From Galbibacter sp048266365 (lineage in GTDB: Bacteria > Bacteroidota > Bacteroidia > Flavobacteriales > Flavobacteriaceae): DNA of 64,000 nt. Position numbers and translations under genes: made by a program. Below the pieces are notes generated by a model that was given only the letters and a program-made list of their open reading frames with translations, had not been told where the DNA came from and ran no database searches. The DNA lies in assembly GCF_048266365.1 (NCBI RefSeq), contig NZ_JBLWZP010000003.1, forward strand, positions 248,001 through 312,000, given 5' to 3'. Positions within the stretch are counted from its first letter, which is position 1. Every line of letters begins with the position of its first letter. Below, in pieces: positions 27,234 through 35,977 of the stretch.

Positions 27234-27935
27234 TTAGTTACAAGTTCCGTCAGTAAAACAAGATTCTCCTTCGGTTATTTCGAGACCGCTATTATCTTTA
27301 GAGAACTCTTCCCAAGCTTTATCAAGGTTCTGAAGAAACACTTCTGGAGATTGTGCCCCGGATACCGCAAACTTGTCATTAAACACAAAGAAAGGTACAC
27401 CACGAACTCCTATGTTTCTAGCCTCTAATTCATCTTGCTTAACCTCATAGGCAAAGTCATCTGATTTCAACATTTTCTCAACTTCTTTTGAATCCAATCC
27501 TATGGAACTACCAACTTCAATCAGTTCTTCCTGGCTGTCAATATTCTTTGCCTGTTCAAAATGAGCCTTAAAAAGAGCTTCTTCTATCTCATTGCCTAAA
27601 CCTTTAGATTTTGCCATTTGAATAAGACGATGGGCATTAAAGGAATTTGCCAATACTGAATTTTCAAAATCAAGTATTAATCCTGACTCCGCACCCATTT
27701 GTGCTGCGCCACTTAACATTTGTTCAGCTTGCTCAGCGGATACTCCCTTATTCTCTACGAAATAATCAATAGTGCTGATCGTAGGATCTGTCTTTAAATT
27801 GGGATCGAGCTGAAAACTCTTCCAGCTTATCTTTATATCATTCTTATGTGTAAAATTCTCTAATGCTGATTCAAACTTTCTCTTTCCTATATAACAAAAA
27901 GGACATCTAACGTCCGACCATATTTTAATTTCCAT
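27234..27935 (-). CDS. DsbA-family FrnE-like thiol oxidoreductase
   Basis: 233 residues. N-terminal thioredoxin strand followed by the redox motif CPFCYIGKRK (C11 and C14), an all-helical insert (about 60-160), and the cis-proline loop GVRGVPFFVFND (about 176-187), as in FrnE/2-hydroxychromene-isomerase-like DsbA relatives. No signal peptide, so cytoplasmic. An extra C-terminal cysteine pair appears in SCFTDGTC near the end, a feature shared with some FrnE proteins. Likely a disulfide isomerase or oxidoreductase in oxidative stress. Lies 15 bases downstream of the Rossmann-like gene on the same strand. Confidence 0.92.
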   Translation of the reverse strand: MEIKIWSDVRCPFCYIGKRKFESALENFTHKNDIKISWKSFQLDPNLKTDPTISTIDYFVENKGVSAEQAEQMLSGAAQMGAESGLILDFENSVLANSFNAHRLIQMAKSKGLGNEIEEALFKAHFEQAKNIDSQEELIEVGSSIGLDSKEVEKMLKSDDFAYEVKQDELEARNIGVRGVPFFVFNDKFAVSGAQSPEVFLQNLDKAWEEFSKDNSGLEITEGESCFTDGTCN

Positions 27936-27950
27936 AGTTCTAATTTATTT

Positions 27951-28409
27951 TTATTGATGACCCAAAATTTCAGAGATTCTATGTTCAGTTAATTCAAAAT
28001 AAGAATTTATATTCCCATCCGAAAGTTCGGCTAATTCAATAGCTATCACTTTTGAGTGAGGAAGAAGCGCTTCAAAATTATGAGTATCTTTTTTTGACTG
28101 CCCTTGTGAAACTACCAGTACTGTTTTTTGTGTGGCTACTTCCCTAATTCTTTCAATTATCTCCGATGAAAACTCCGCTGGCTGATAGAGTATGATTACA
28201 TCCGCCTCCCAGCATCCTTCCTTTTCACAACTTATAAAATCGAGCTCCGCCTGAGTATCCAACTCTTCGAATTGTTTTGTAAGCCTCAATTTCCTTTGCT
28301 GATCTGAGCAAACAAAAAGCAACTGAAGTTTTTGCTCCCCTAAAACTTTTAATAGCTCTAGTGGACATTCTTCCTGCCCTGTTAATATTGCGATTGTTTT
28401 TGTCAACAT
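27951..28409 (-). CDS. Diverged Rossmann-like protein, possible relative of F420-dependent NADP reductases
   Basis: 152 residues from ATG 28409; an upstream TTG at 28430 is less likely. The stretch CWEADVIILYQPAEFSSEII followed by IREVATQKTVLVVSQGQSK resembles the second half of the Rossmann domain of NADPH-dependent F420 reductase-like proteins, where EADIIILAVP precedes a conserved strand. The N-terminal strand KTIAILTGQEE has lost the glycine-rich GTGxxG motif, so cofactor binding is doubtful. Placed between yceI and the FrnE-like gene in the same direction, it is probably co-transcribed. Function unknown; similarity judged by eye only. Confidence 0.6.
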   Translation of the reverse strand: MLTKTIAILTGQEECPLELLKVLGEQKLQLLFVCSDQQRKLRLTKQFEELDTQAELDFISCEKEGCWEADVIILYQPAEFSSEIIERIREVATQKTVLVVSQGQSKKDTHNFEALLPHSKVIAIELAELSDGNINSYFELTEHRISEILGHQ

Positions 28410-28478
28410 TGATATTGATTTTAAAAACAATCACAGAGACCTAAAATCTTTAAATCCCTGAGATTGCTATGCTACTTT

Positions 28479-29006
28479 TTATGCTTGTTTTACAAATTGA
28501 ACTTCTAAGTTCAATCTTACTTGGTCACTAACCACAACACTTCCTGCTTCGGTCACCCCGTCCCAAGTTAATCCAAATTCTTTTCGGCTTAGTTTCCCGT
28601 TAATGGTTAATCCAGCCTTTGTTTGTCCGTAAGGATCTACGACAACGCCTCCAAATTCTACATCTAGGGTAATAGGTTTAGTGATACCTTTTATAGTTAG
28701 TTCACCATCTAAGGTTTCATTTTTCACATCAAATTGACTTGCTTTAAAAGTCAACTCAGGATGTTGATCTACTGTAAAGAAATCTGCAGAACGTAAATGT
28801 TCGTCTCTTTGTTCGTTGTTGGTATCAATGGAAGAAATATCTGCTTTGAATTCGACATTTTGCAATTTTTCAAACCCTTCACCTTCTGATTCAAGCGATC
28901 CCTCGAATGCTTTAAATTTTCCGGTTACTGTTGAAATCATAAGGTGTTTTACTTTAAAAGTTACCTCACTATGTGTTGGGTCGATTGTCCATTTAGAATG
29001 TGCCAT
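28479..29006 (-). CDS. YceI-family lipid-binding protein
   Basis: 175 residues, full length for the family. WTIDPTHSEVTFKVKHLM at the N-terminus, the central DNEQRDEHLRSADFFTVDQHPE-type loop (around 60-80) and GELTIKGITKPITLDVEF are hallmark YceI segments. The fold is a lipocalin-like barrel that binds isoprenoid-type lipids. There is no signal peptide, unlike E. coli YceI, so it stays in the cytoplasm. It leads the group yceI, Rossmann-like, FrnE-like, NmrA-like, and has a CRP-type site 90 bases upstream. Confidence 0.95.
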   Translation of the reverse strand: MAHSKWTIDPTHSEVTFKVKHLMISTVTGKFKAFEGSLESEGEGFEKLQNVEFKADISSIDTNNEQRDEHLRSADFFTVDQHPELTFKASQFDVKNETLDGELTIKGITKPITLDVEFGGVVVDPYGQTKAGLTINGKLSRKEFGLTWDGVTEAGSVVVSDQVRLNLEVQFVKQA

Positions 29007-29095
29007 AATATATTTGATTTTATGATTAATAATAATTACAATGCAAACTTAGCCCCTTATAGCTCCTTGGCCAATGACCTGTGTTAATAAATGAG

Positions 29096-29111
29096 CGTGA
29101 TCTATGTCACA
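29096..29111. promoter_or_regulatory. CRP-type binding site upstream of yceI
   Basis: CGTGATCTATGTCACA has the GTGA-N6-TCAC dyad of classical Crp sites. It lies 90 bases upstream of the yceI start and 120 bases from the stop of the Crp/Fnr gene at 29231-29809, whose product is the obvious candidate binder. Confidence 0.6.
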
Positions 29112-29230
29112 CTTTTTACTTAAAGGATTGTTAACGAAGTTGGTGTACCCCAGACCCAGTCTATGAGAAGCCGAATACAGCGATATTAAGAATACAAAGT
29201 GAAGCTAACGCGAGAAGATCTAATTCCTGA

Positions 29231-29809
29231 CTATTGATGACTGATTTGACCGCGTAATCGACTGAGTGTTTCTCGTGTAACACCAATATATGAAGCAATC
29301 ATATGTTGAGGTACTCTTTGGATAATGTCGGGGAATTCACGGATCAATTTAGAATAACGTTCCTCAGCGGTGAGAGTCATATTTCTCATTAATCGGTTTT
29401 GGGTAGCAATCAAGTTATTTTGAATTAGTATCCTGAAATAGCGCTCGAAGGCAGGCACTTCTTTTAACAGCAAGTCCCACGATGGTTTAGTGATCAAAAG
29501 CAACTCACTATCCTCAAGGGCCTCAATATTATATTCTGAAGATTCACCGGTAAGAAAACTATAAAGATCGGCTACCCACCAACCCTGCATCCCGAATTGT
29601 AAGATATGTTCATTTCCCTTGTCGTCTATTCGGAAACTCCTCAGCAGACCCTTTTCAACAAAACAAGTATAAATACAAGGATCTCCATCCTGTAAAAGAA
29701 ATCTCCTTTTGCGAAGTTTTTTGGGAATAAAAAGCGTTTTGGCATGTTCAAATTCCTGGTCCGTTATATCGATGGTTTCATTGATCTTTTTTTGTAGAAA
29801 CTCAAACAT
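29231..29809 (-). CDS. Crp/Fnr-family transcriptional regulator
   Basis: 192 residues from ATG 29809 (an upstream TTG at 29815 is possible). Beta-roll sensor domain (about 15-110, with GNEHILQFGMQGWWVADLYS), dimer helix with LIATQNRLMRNM, and a winged helix ending HMIASYIGVTRETLSRLRGQI, whose recognition helix RETLSRLR is the standard Crp contact motif. No cysteine cluster for an iron-sulfur site. Adjacent and co-oriented with the yceI group; the CRP-type dyad at 29096-29111 links them. Probably a redox or stress sensor; ligand unknown. Confidence 0.93.
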   Translation of the reverse strand: MFEFLQKKINETIDITDQEFEHAKTLFIPKKLRKRRFLLQDGDPCIYTCFVEKGLLRSFRIDDKGNEHILQFGMQGWWVADLYSFLTGESSEYNIEALEDSELLLITKPSWDLLLKEVPAFERYFRILIQNNLIATQNRLMRNMTLTAEERYSKLIREFPDIIQRVPQHMIASYIGVTRETLSRLRGQISHQ

Positions 29810-30377
29810 GTTCAAATGTGTTGTAAATAGCTATTAATTAATTTTCCGGCTGATGGATCGCTGCTCCCAGAAATATAGACATAAAATTACTAATTTAAAT
29901 AATGCTTTTTAGCTCCTTTTAAAGAAAGAACCCAACTAAAAGCATAAGATTTGTGGCTCAATCAATCATTTGGGTAAGAAAACAAACCTTACCTCTTGAT
30001 TTGCAGGCAGTTGAATCCTAGTCCTGCTTAAAATACTGTTTAAATTGTAATGGTCTAAAATATTGAACTCCATATTAATTTATTAGCAATCATTTAATGT
30101 ATTTTATAGTAATTCGCTATTTTTATTGTGTTTTTTTTATTAAACTTACAGTAATGTTCTGTTTGTTATGTTCATTTTATATAAGCAATCGATGTTGACC
30201 CATAGGGTATGGAACACCCAAAAGGTCTAACGGTATTTAATTTATTGTAAATCGATTTACTAGTTATACTACCGGCTATATTAAGAGAAATACAAAGATG
30301 CCTGAAGGCTGTTATAGCCGACGACTCTCATGCCGTCTCTAAAATACATTAACCCAAGTAAAATAAACTTGAAAATC
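29810..30377. other. Intergenic stretch before the inositol genes
   Basis: No secure gene. A minus-strand ORF of 35 codons at 29966-30073 (starts MEFNILDHYN, ends VRFVFLPK) reads protein-like, but nothing supports its expression. The right part carries the GTAAATCGATTTAC palindrome (30247-30260) and presumably the promoter of the inositol oxygenase gene. Confidence 0.4.
30247..30260. promoter_or_regulatory. Perfect 14-bp palindrome GTAAATCGATTTAC, LacI-type operator
   Basis: The dyad with a central CG resembles operators of LacI-family repressors. It lies 117 bases upstream of the inositol oxygenase ATG at 30378. No LacI-family gene lies in the window, so the regulator would be encoded elsewhere. 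Confidence 0.5.
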
Positions 30378-31256
30378 ATGGGAAAAATAATAGATAACAG
30401 TTCAACAAACCCAATGCACAATGTAGACGATTGGGAAGACAATTTAATTGAACGATACCCGGATCCTGAAGTTTCAATAAAAGAAAAAGAAGAATTCAGA
30501 AATTATATCGATTCTGATAGACAGCAGACCGTCAGGGAATTTTATAAATTAAACCATAAGTATCAAACCTACGATTTTGTTTGCCAAAAAGAAGACACAT
30601 TTTTACAGTTTAACAAAAAAGAAATGTCCCTTTGGGAAGCCGTTGATTTTTTAAATACTCTAGTAGATGACAGTGATCCCGATATAGATTTAGATCAACT
30701 TCAACATTTATTACAGACCTCTGAGGCTATTAGAAAGGATGGTCACCCGGATTGGTTCGTCCTCACGGGGCTTTTACATGACGTAGGCAAAGTCCTGTGC
30801 CTATTTGGAGAGCCGCAATGGGCCGTTGTTGGAGATACCTTTCCGGTGGGTTGCAGATTTTCGAAAAAAATAGTTTATCCCGAATTTTTCTCTGAAAATC
30901 CAGATTCAACGGATAAAAGGTACAACACAAAGTACGGTGTTTATTCACCAAATTGTGGTTTAGATAATGTAAAAATGAGTTGGGGCCATGACGAGTATTT
31001 ATACCAAATAATGAAACCCTATTTACCGGAGTCGGCTTTATATATAATACGCTATCACTCCTTCTATTCGCAACATCGTGAAAATGCTTATATGCATTTG
31101 ATGAATCAAAAAGACATTGAAATGTTTGAATGGGTTAAAAAATTTAATCCGTATGATTTATACACCAAAGCACCTGTAAAACCGGATGTCAAGTCTCTTA
31201 AACCATATTACCAAGAACTTGTTAAAAAATACCTTCCTAATGTATTAAAATTCTAA
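30378..31256 (+). CDS. Inositol oxygenase (MIOX)
   Basis: 292 residues from ATG 30378; an earlier ATG at 30330 would add 16 residues unlike the family. Converts myo-inositol plus oxygen to D-glucuronate with a diiron centre. All six iron ligands expected from human MIOX can be placed: H110 (LQHLLQTSEA), H134 and D135 (LLHDVGK), H204 (WGHDEY), H227 (RYHSF) and D260 (NPYDLY). The substrate-binding region GHPDWFVLTGLLHD is intact. MIOX is common in eukaryotes and patchy in bacteria, with Bacteroidota among the few groups. It is followed 34 bases later by an SSS transporter that presumably imports inositol. Confidence 0.95.
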   Translation: MGKIIDNSSTNPMHNVDDWEDNLIERYPDPEVSIKEKEEFRNYIDSDRQQTVREFYKLNHKYQTYDFVCQKEDTFLQFNKKEMSLWEAVDFLNTLVDDSDPDIDLDQLQHLLQTSEAIRKDGHPDWFVLTGLLHDVGKVLCLFGEPQWAVVGDTFPVGCRFSKKIVYPEFFSENPDSTDKRYNTKYGVYSPNCGLDNVKMSWGHDEYLYQIMKPYLPESALYIIRYHSFYSQHRENAYMHLMNQKDIEMFEWVKKFNPYDLYTKAPVKPDVKSLKPYYQELVKKYLPNVLKF

Positions 31257-31290
31257 ACATACTCCTGGAGGTTAACTGAACTTAATTTAA

Positions 31291-32862
31291 ATGCTTTATA
31301 CTTATCTAGGCTTTTTCGGCTTTACTTTTTTGGTTATACTTTATACCACGTATAAGCTCAGAAAGGATCAATTTACAACCACGAAAGGTTATTTTTTGGC
31401 AGGAAAAAGTTTGACAGGTCCTATTATTGCTGGATCAATGTTATTGACCAACATTTCCACCGAACATCTCATAGGAATGAACGGAAGTTCATATAAAAAC
31501 GGGATTATTATTATTGCTTGGGAAGTTACTTCTGCCATAGCACTTGTTATTGCAGCCATATTTTTTATTCCTAAATTCTTAAAAATGGGGTTATCTACAA
31601 TCCCTGAATTTTTAGAAAAACGCTTTGACAGTACTATCCGATCCATCGTTGCATTTTTGTTAATGTCTTCCTTTGTAATTACACTATTGCCAATTGTTTT
31701 ATACTCTGGAGCAATTAATATAGAGAGTGTGTTTGACTTCTCTACAATGTTCAGCATTTCCAAAGCGCAATCTCTTATTTATACCGTTTTGGTTATTGGT
31801 GTGATAGGCTCCTTATATGCTGTTTTTGGAGGCCTGAAAGCTGTAGCTTACTCGGATTCGTTAAATGGGATTGGTTTGATGTTAGGGGGGCTGTTAATAC
31901 CCATAATTGCACTTTTAGAAATCGGTAATGGCGACATGTTTCACGGGTTAAGCACGGTTTATAATTTTGCACCCGATAAATTTGATATTATAGGGAAACC
32001 TGATTCAGTGTTGCCTTTCTCTGTCTTATTTACTGGCTTAATGATTAATCAACTTTATTTCTGGGGAATGAATCAGTCCATTATACAAAGGGCATTTGGA
32101 GCTAAAAACTTAGTTGAGGCTCAAAAAGGCCTTATATATACAGGTGTATTAAAATTATTTGTCCCCGCAATCATTGTTTTACCCGGTCTTATTGCGTATT
32201 ATTATTTTCAAGATCAATACTACGACACTCCTGATTTAATTTACCCCCTTTTGGTAAAAAAGATATTGCCCACCTACCTCTACGGTCTTTTTGCTGCTGT
32301 CATACTAGGGGCCGTACTCAGTACATTTAACAGTGTTTTAAATTCAGCGAGCACAATTTTTTGCCTTGATATCTATAAAAAAATAATAAATAAAAATGCA
32401 TCGGATACCAAACTAGTAAAATACGGAAAATTGTCATCTGTGATTTTAGCTGTCATCGCTATTACGGTTGCTCCATTGGTGGCCTATGCTCCAGATGGTT
32501 TATACCAGCTATTACAACAGCTAAATGGAATATTTTTCATTCCGATTTCCTCCATAATCATCGCAGGAATATTTTTCAAACAAATTAATGCTTTGGCCGC
32601 GAAAGTCGGCTTATTTTTCGGCTTTACTTTTTACATTTTGACTACCTTTATTCTTAAATCCGATATCCATTTTGTACACCTGTGGGGTATTGAATTTGTT
32701 TTAAACTTTATAATCATGTTTACAGTTTCTAAACTATTTCCGGTTAAACAATTCCACCCGGCGATGGAAGCAGGTATAGAGGAAAAATCATGGCCTTATG
32801 TCAAAATCACAGGCATAACGCTAATCTTTTTAACGATCTTGATCTACATACTCCTTTCCTAA
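31291..32862 (+). CDS. Sodium/solute symporter (SSS family), probable inositol transporter
   Basis: 523 residues with about 13-14 hydrophobic segments. The stretch GKSLTGPIIAGSMLLTNISTEHLIG (around 35-60; the NIS/TEHL core marks TM2) and GGLKAVAYSDSLNGIGLMLG (around 175-195; the YSD motif marks the sodium-site region) are typical of sugar and inositol members of the SLC5-like SSS family. Position directly after the inositol oxygenase gene suggests myo-inositol as substrate, but sequence alone cannot exclude another sugar. Inner membrane. Confidence 0.93.
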   Translation: MLYTYLGFFGFTFLVILYTTYKLRKDQFTTTKGYFLAGKSLTGPIIAGSMLLTNISTEHLIGMNGSSYKNGIIIIAWEVTSAIALVIAAIFFIPKFLKMGLSTIPEFLEKRFDSTIRSIVAFLLMSSFVITLLPIVLYSGAINIESVFDFSTMFSISKAQSLIYTVLVIGVIGSLYAVFGGLKAVAYSDSLNGIGLMLGGLLIPIIALLEIGNGDMFHGLSTVYNFAPDKFDIIGKPDSVLPFSVLFTGLMINQLYFWGMNQSIIQRAFGAKNLVEAQKGLIYTGVLKLFVPAIIVLPGLIAYYYFQDQYYDTPDLIYPLLVKKILPTYLYGLFAAVILGAVLSTFNSVLNSASTIFCLDIYKKIINKNASDTKLVKYGKLSSVILAVIAITVAPLVAYAPDGLYQLLQQLNGIFFIPISSIIIAGIFFKQINALAAKVGLFFGFTFYILTTFILKSDIHFVHLWGIEFVLNFIIMFTVSKLFPVKQFHPAMEAGIEEKSWPYVKITGITLIFLTILIYILLS

Positions 32863-32965
32863 TGAAAGTTCAGGTTTTCAACGGGTTTGCATACAGACCT
32901 TCAGCGAAGAGAGTTGTAATTTTTCACACAAAAGATAATAAAATTCTAAATACCAATTAAAACCA

Positions 32966-33766
32966 ATGAAAATCGCGCTCGCATCACCGCCATTCCCCTA
33001 CTCCATTGCACATGGGTTGAAATTACTCGAATCACTCTCTCGTGAGGCTTCTTTGGGGGGAGCGAAGATTGTGTGCTTTCCAGAATCCTTTCTTCCCGGT
33101 TACCCTGGTATGGGGTACCCCATAGAAGATCGGTCCCCTAAGGCTTTACAACAGGGATTAAATACAGCAAAAGACATTGCAAAGACAAACCATATAGCCA
33201 TAATACTGCCAATGGATGGATATATCAATAATAGGATCTATAATTTAGCATATGTGATAGATAGAAATGGAGAAGTACTTGGATACCAGACAAAAAATCA
33301 ATTGGATCCCAGTGAGGATGAAATATGGGCTGCCGGGGAAAAACGACAGATTTTCGAAATAGATGGATTAAAATTTGGTATTACCATCTGTCATGAAGGT
33401 TTTCGCTATCCGGAATCCGTGCGATGGTGTGCCGTTAATGGGGCACAGATCGTCTTTCACCCGCACTACAGCGGAAGTAACGATAAGGGCACAATTCCGA
33501 AAATCTTTGGTGCTATTGAAAACCCATATTACGAACGGGCAATGATGATGCGTGCTTTAGAAAACACTATATATTTTGCAAGTGTTAATTACGCCTCAAA
33601 ATATCCAGAATCCACCACGGCGATAATTGATCCGGATGGTAACTGCCTTGAACATCAAACCTATGGCCAAACCGGGGTATTAATTGTAGATATTAACCTT
33701 GAATCAGCAACAGGTTTACTCGCAAAGCGTTTTAAACCTCAATTGTTTTATACTTCAAAAGAGTAA
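32966..33766 (+). CDS. Carbon-nitrogen hydrolase (nitrilase superfamily)
   Basis: 266 residues. The catalytic triad of the superfamily is complete: E40 in CFPESFLPGYPG, K110 in YQTKNQLDP and C142 in GITICHEGFRYPE. Length and the short loops fit the amidase or omega-amidase-like branches acting on C-N bonds of small molecules; the substrate cannot be predicted. It is on the same strand as the inositol genes, 103 bases after the symporter, so a joint role is possible but not established. Cytoplasmic. Confidence 0.92.
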   Translation: MKIALASPPFPYSIAHGLKLLESLSREASLGGAKIVCFPESFLPGYPGMGYPIEDRSPKALQQGLNTAKDIAKTNHIAIILPMDGYINNRIYNLAYVIDRNGEVLGYQTKNQLDPSEDEIWAAGEKRQIFEIDGLKFGITICHEGFRYPESVRWCAVNGAQIVFHPHYSGSNDKGTIPKIFGAIENPYYERAMMMRALENTIYFASVNYASKYPESTTAIIDPDGNCLEHQTYGQTGVLIVDINLESATGLLAKRFKPQLFYTSKE

Positions 33767-33818
33767 TTCGGTCGATGTGAATGATTATTCTTTTGACAGA
33801 AGAGTATATACTTAAATC

Positions 33819-34829
33819 TCAGTCAAAATGAACCATAGCTTTGATCACCCCCGTTTTAGGCTCCAACCACGAATCAAAATTAGAAATCATTTCTGTATAA
33901 TGAACCTCATGCGTTATAAAGGACGAAGTCGGAAATTCTTTTAAGTGTTTGATTACAAATTCAAAGTCTTCCAAGGTAGCATTTCGACTACATTTAAGTG
34001 TCGTTTCCTTAGCGTGAATTTTAGGATGTGAATAACAGAGCTCATCTTTAGAAAGTCCTACTAAGATAAATTCCCCACCGTGTGCCATATAATCAACCCC
34101 TGTTTCTAAGGCTCTTTTGTTTCCGGTAGCATCGAATACTGCAGTAGCCATATCTGCATTGGTAAGTTTGTAAATATTTCCTACCGGATCTTCAAGTACA
34201 TTAAAGGCATGTTGAACTCCAATCTGATCCACGGTATAACGCAAACGATCTTCATTCACGTCTAAGGCGATAACATTAGCCCCAATAAGCTGAGCTAGCT
34301 TCATAAGTCCTATCCCTATCGGACCACAACCGATAACGACAACATAATCTCCTGCCTGCACATCGGATCTTCTAAGCGCGTGTGCCCCAATAGCCAGCGG
34401 CTCTACTATAGCCATTTCATTATATTCCAATTCATTGGTTTGAATTAATAGATCAGTGCGAACAGAAATGACTTCCTGCATACCACCATCGGTATGAACA
34501 CCTAACACTTTAATATTAGAACAACAATTGGTTTTACCTCGCCTACATGCAATACAGCTTCCACAACTTACATAGGGCATTACAATTACCTTGTCCCCTT
34601 GTTTTAAACCTTTGTCATTTTGGTCAATTTCAAGGATCTCCGCAGCCAGTTCGTGTCCGAGAATTCTAGGATAATTAAAAAATGCCTGATTTCCGGCATA
34701 GGCGTGTAAATCGGTTCCACAAATACCAACGCGACGAACCTTCAACAGAGCCTCCCCGGGCTTTTTAGCTGTTAAGTCTTTTTCTTTTAATTCAAAACTG
34801 GAAGGTTCTTGACACACTATATATTTCAT
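33819..34829 (-). CDS. Zinc-dependent medium-chain alcohol/polyol dehydrogenase
   Basis: 336 residues. Catalytic zinc ligands C37 (GICGTDLH), H59 and E60 (GHE). The structural zinc lobe has four cysteines (C89, C92, C95, C103 in CGSCIACRRGKTNCC). The Rossmann motif VVVIGCGPIGIGLM (about 163-176) and a following acidic residue in ALDVNEDRL suggest NAD preference. Relatives oxidise L-gulonate, L-idonate, sorbitol or L-threonine. Convergent with the inositol oxygenase group, which yields glucuronate, a gulonate or hexuronate step is a reasonable guess, but it is only a guess. Confidence 0.9.
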   Translation of the reverse strand: MKYIVCQEPSSFELKEKDLTAKKPGEALLKVRRVGICGTDLHAYAGNQAFFNYPRILGHELAAEILEIDQNDKGLKQGDKVIVMPYVSCGSCIACRRGKTNCCSNIKVLGVHTDGGMQEVISVRTDLLIQTNELEYNEMAIVEPLAIGAHALRRSDVQAGDYVVVIGCGPIGIGLMKLAQLIGANVIALDVNEDRLRYTVDQIGVQHAFNVLEDPVGNIYKLTNADMATAVFDATGNKRALETGVDYMAHGGEFILVGLSKDELCYSHPKIHAKETTLKCSRNATLEDFEFVIKHLKEFPTSSFITHEVHYTEMISNFDSWLEPKTGVIKAMVHFD

Positions 34830-35311
34830 GGAAATCGAATTTTCAGTTAAAGTTAATTACTAAATTTTAATTAATCTCAATACCAAAGTTTGAAACTGAT
34901 CTTAAGGTAAAATCTATCACTAATCCATTGTAGATTGTTTTAAAGTCAATTGCCTCAAAATTAAATTTGTATTAAACATTTTGGCTTGGGGGGAATAAAC
35001 CCTGTACACAGAATCAGTAAAGCAAAACGAAAAAAACATAAACCAATAGTATAAAACCATTTATCATCCATGTCAACAGCTCGTTAACCCAAGTAAACAC
35101 GTGGCCTAATCAGTGAAATCAACCATAGTACACTGTGAAAACTTCGTTAATTTGCGCATGAAATTTTAATAACTCTTAACTTCTTCTTACTTTAGATTAA
35201 ATTTAACATTTGATTTTTATTGTATACGCTCGTTTTTAGGGCAGTAGCCCAAAAACAGCTTAAAGCAAGACAACCATTTAAAACAACTAAATAATTTTAA
35301 TTTTAAATACT
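34830..35311. other. Gap between dehydrogenase and SOD genes, no gene seen
   Basis: AT-rich and divergent promoter space: it serves the zinc dehydrogenase to the left and the SOD to the right. No ORF, dyad or repeat that stands out. A TACTTTAG sequence near 35188 is a weak -7-like match. Confidence 0.3.
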
Positions 35312-35911
35312 ATGATTTTAAAAAGAACACAACTATTACTACTGGCATCGATCCTAGTTCTAGGTGTAAGTTGTAAACAAAACAGCAAAAAAGAGGACAA
35401 TTCTGTAACAACAGAAAGCACCACCACAGAGGCGGCGGCTCCTGAGAAAAAAGCAGAAGCTAAAAAAGTTAAGGTTGCAATGGAATCTAAGAGCGATTCT
35501 AATGTAAGCGGAAACGTAGTTTTTAAAGAAGAAAACGGAAAAGTAGCCATGACCGCAATTTTTGACGGTCTTAATCCTGGAGATCACGCTATCCACTTAC
35601 ACGAAAAAGCTGATTGTAGTGCTGCAGACGGTAGCTCTGCCGGAGGACACTGGAACCCTACTTTTGAAAAACATGGTAAATGGGGAGATGCTGAAGGATA
35701 TCACAAAGGTGATATCGGAAACTTCACAGCTGACGCAAACGGAAACGGAACCATCACCTTTGAAACAGACCAATGGTGTATCGGATGTGGAGATGAGAAA
35801 AAAGACATTCTTGGAAAATCAGTTATTGTTCACCAAGGAACTGATGACTTCACATCACAACCAAGCGGTGATGCAGGTAGCAGAATTAGCTGTGGAGGAG
35901 TTATCCAATAA
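35312..35911 (+). CDS. sodC: Cu,Zn superoxide dismutase, lipoprotein
   Basis: 199 residues. Lipobox LGVS-C21, a low-complexity acidic/alanine linker (about 28-55), then the SOD barrel. Copper ligands H95, H97, H113 and H174 and zinc ligands H113, H121, H131 and D134 are in place. The disulfide cysteines are C102 and C194 (SRISCGG). An extra cysteine pair, CIGC at 156-159, is present. It dismutates superoxide in the periplasm or at the outer membrane. Followed by a strong terminator at 35944, so it is a single-gene unit. Confidence 0.97.
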   Translation: MILKRTQLLLLASILVLGVSCKQNSKKEDNSVTTESTTTEAAAPEKKAEAKKVKVAMESKSDSNVSGNVVFKEENGKVAMTAIFDGLNPGDHAIHLHEKADCSAADGSSAGGHWNPTFEKHGKWGDAEGYHKGDIGNFTADANGNGTITFETDQWCIGCGDEKKDILGKSVIVHQGTDDFTSQPSGDAGSRISCGGVIQ

Positions 35912-35943
35912 ACCACACACTAAAAAACCAAAAATAAAATAAG

Positions 35944-35969
35944 GCCACGTTATACCAACGTGGCTTTTT
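35944..35969 (+). terminator. Rho-independent terminator after sodC
   Basis: 8-bp perfect stem GCCACGTT/AACGTGGC (35944-35951 and 35957-35964), 5-base loop, then TTTTT. Confidence 0.9.
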
Positions 35970-35977
35970 AAATACAA

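Noticed and set aside
30330..30377. Upstream ATG at 30330 as the inositol oxygenase start
   Set aside because: The 16 extra residues resemble no family member, and ATG 30378 gives the expected N-terminus.
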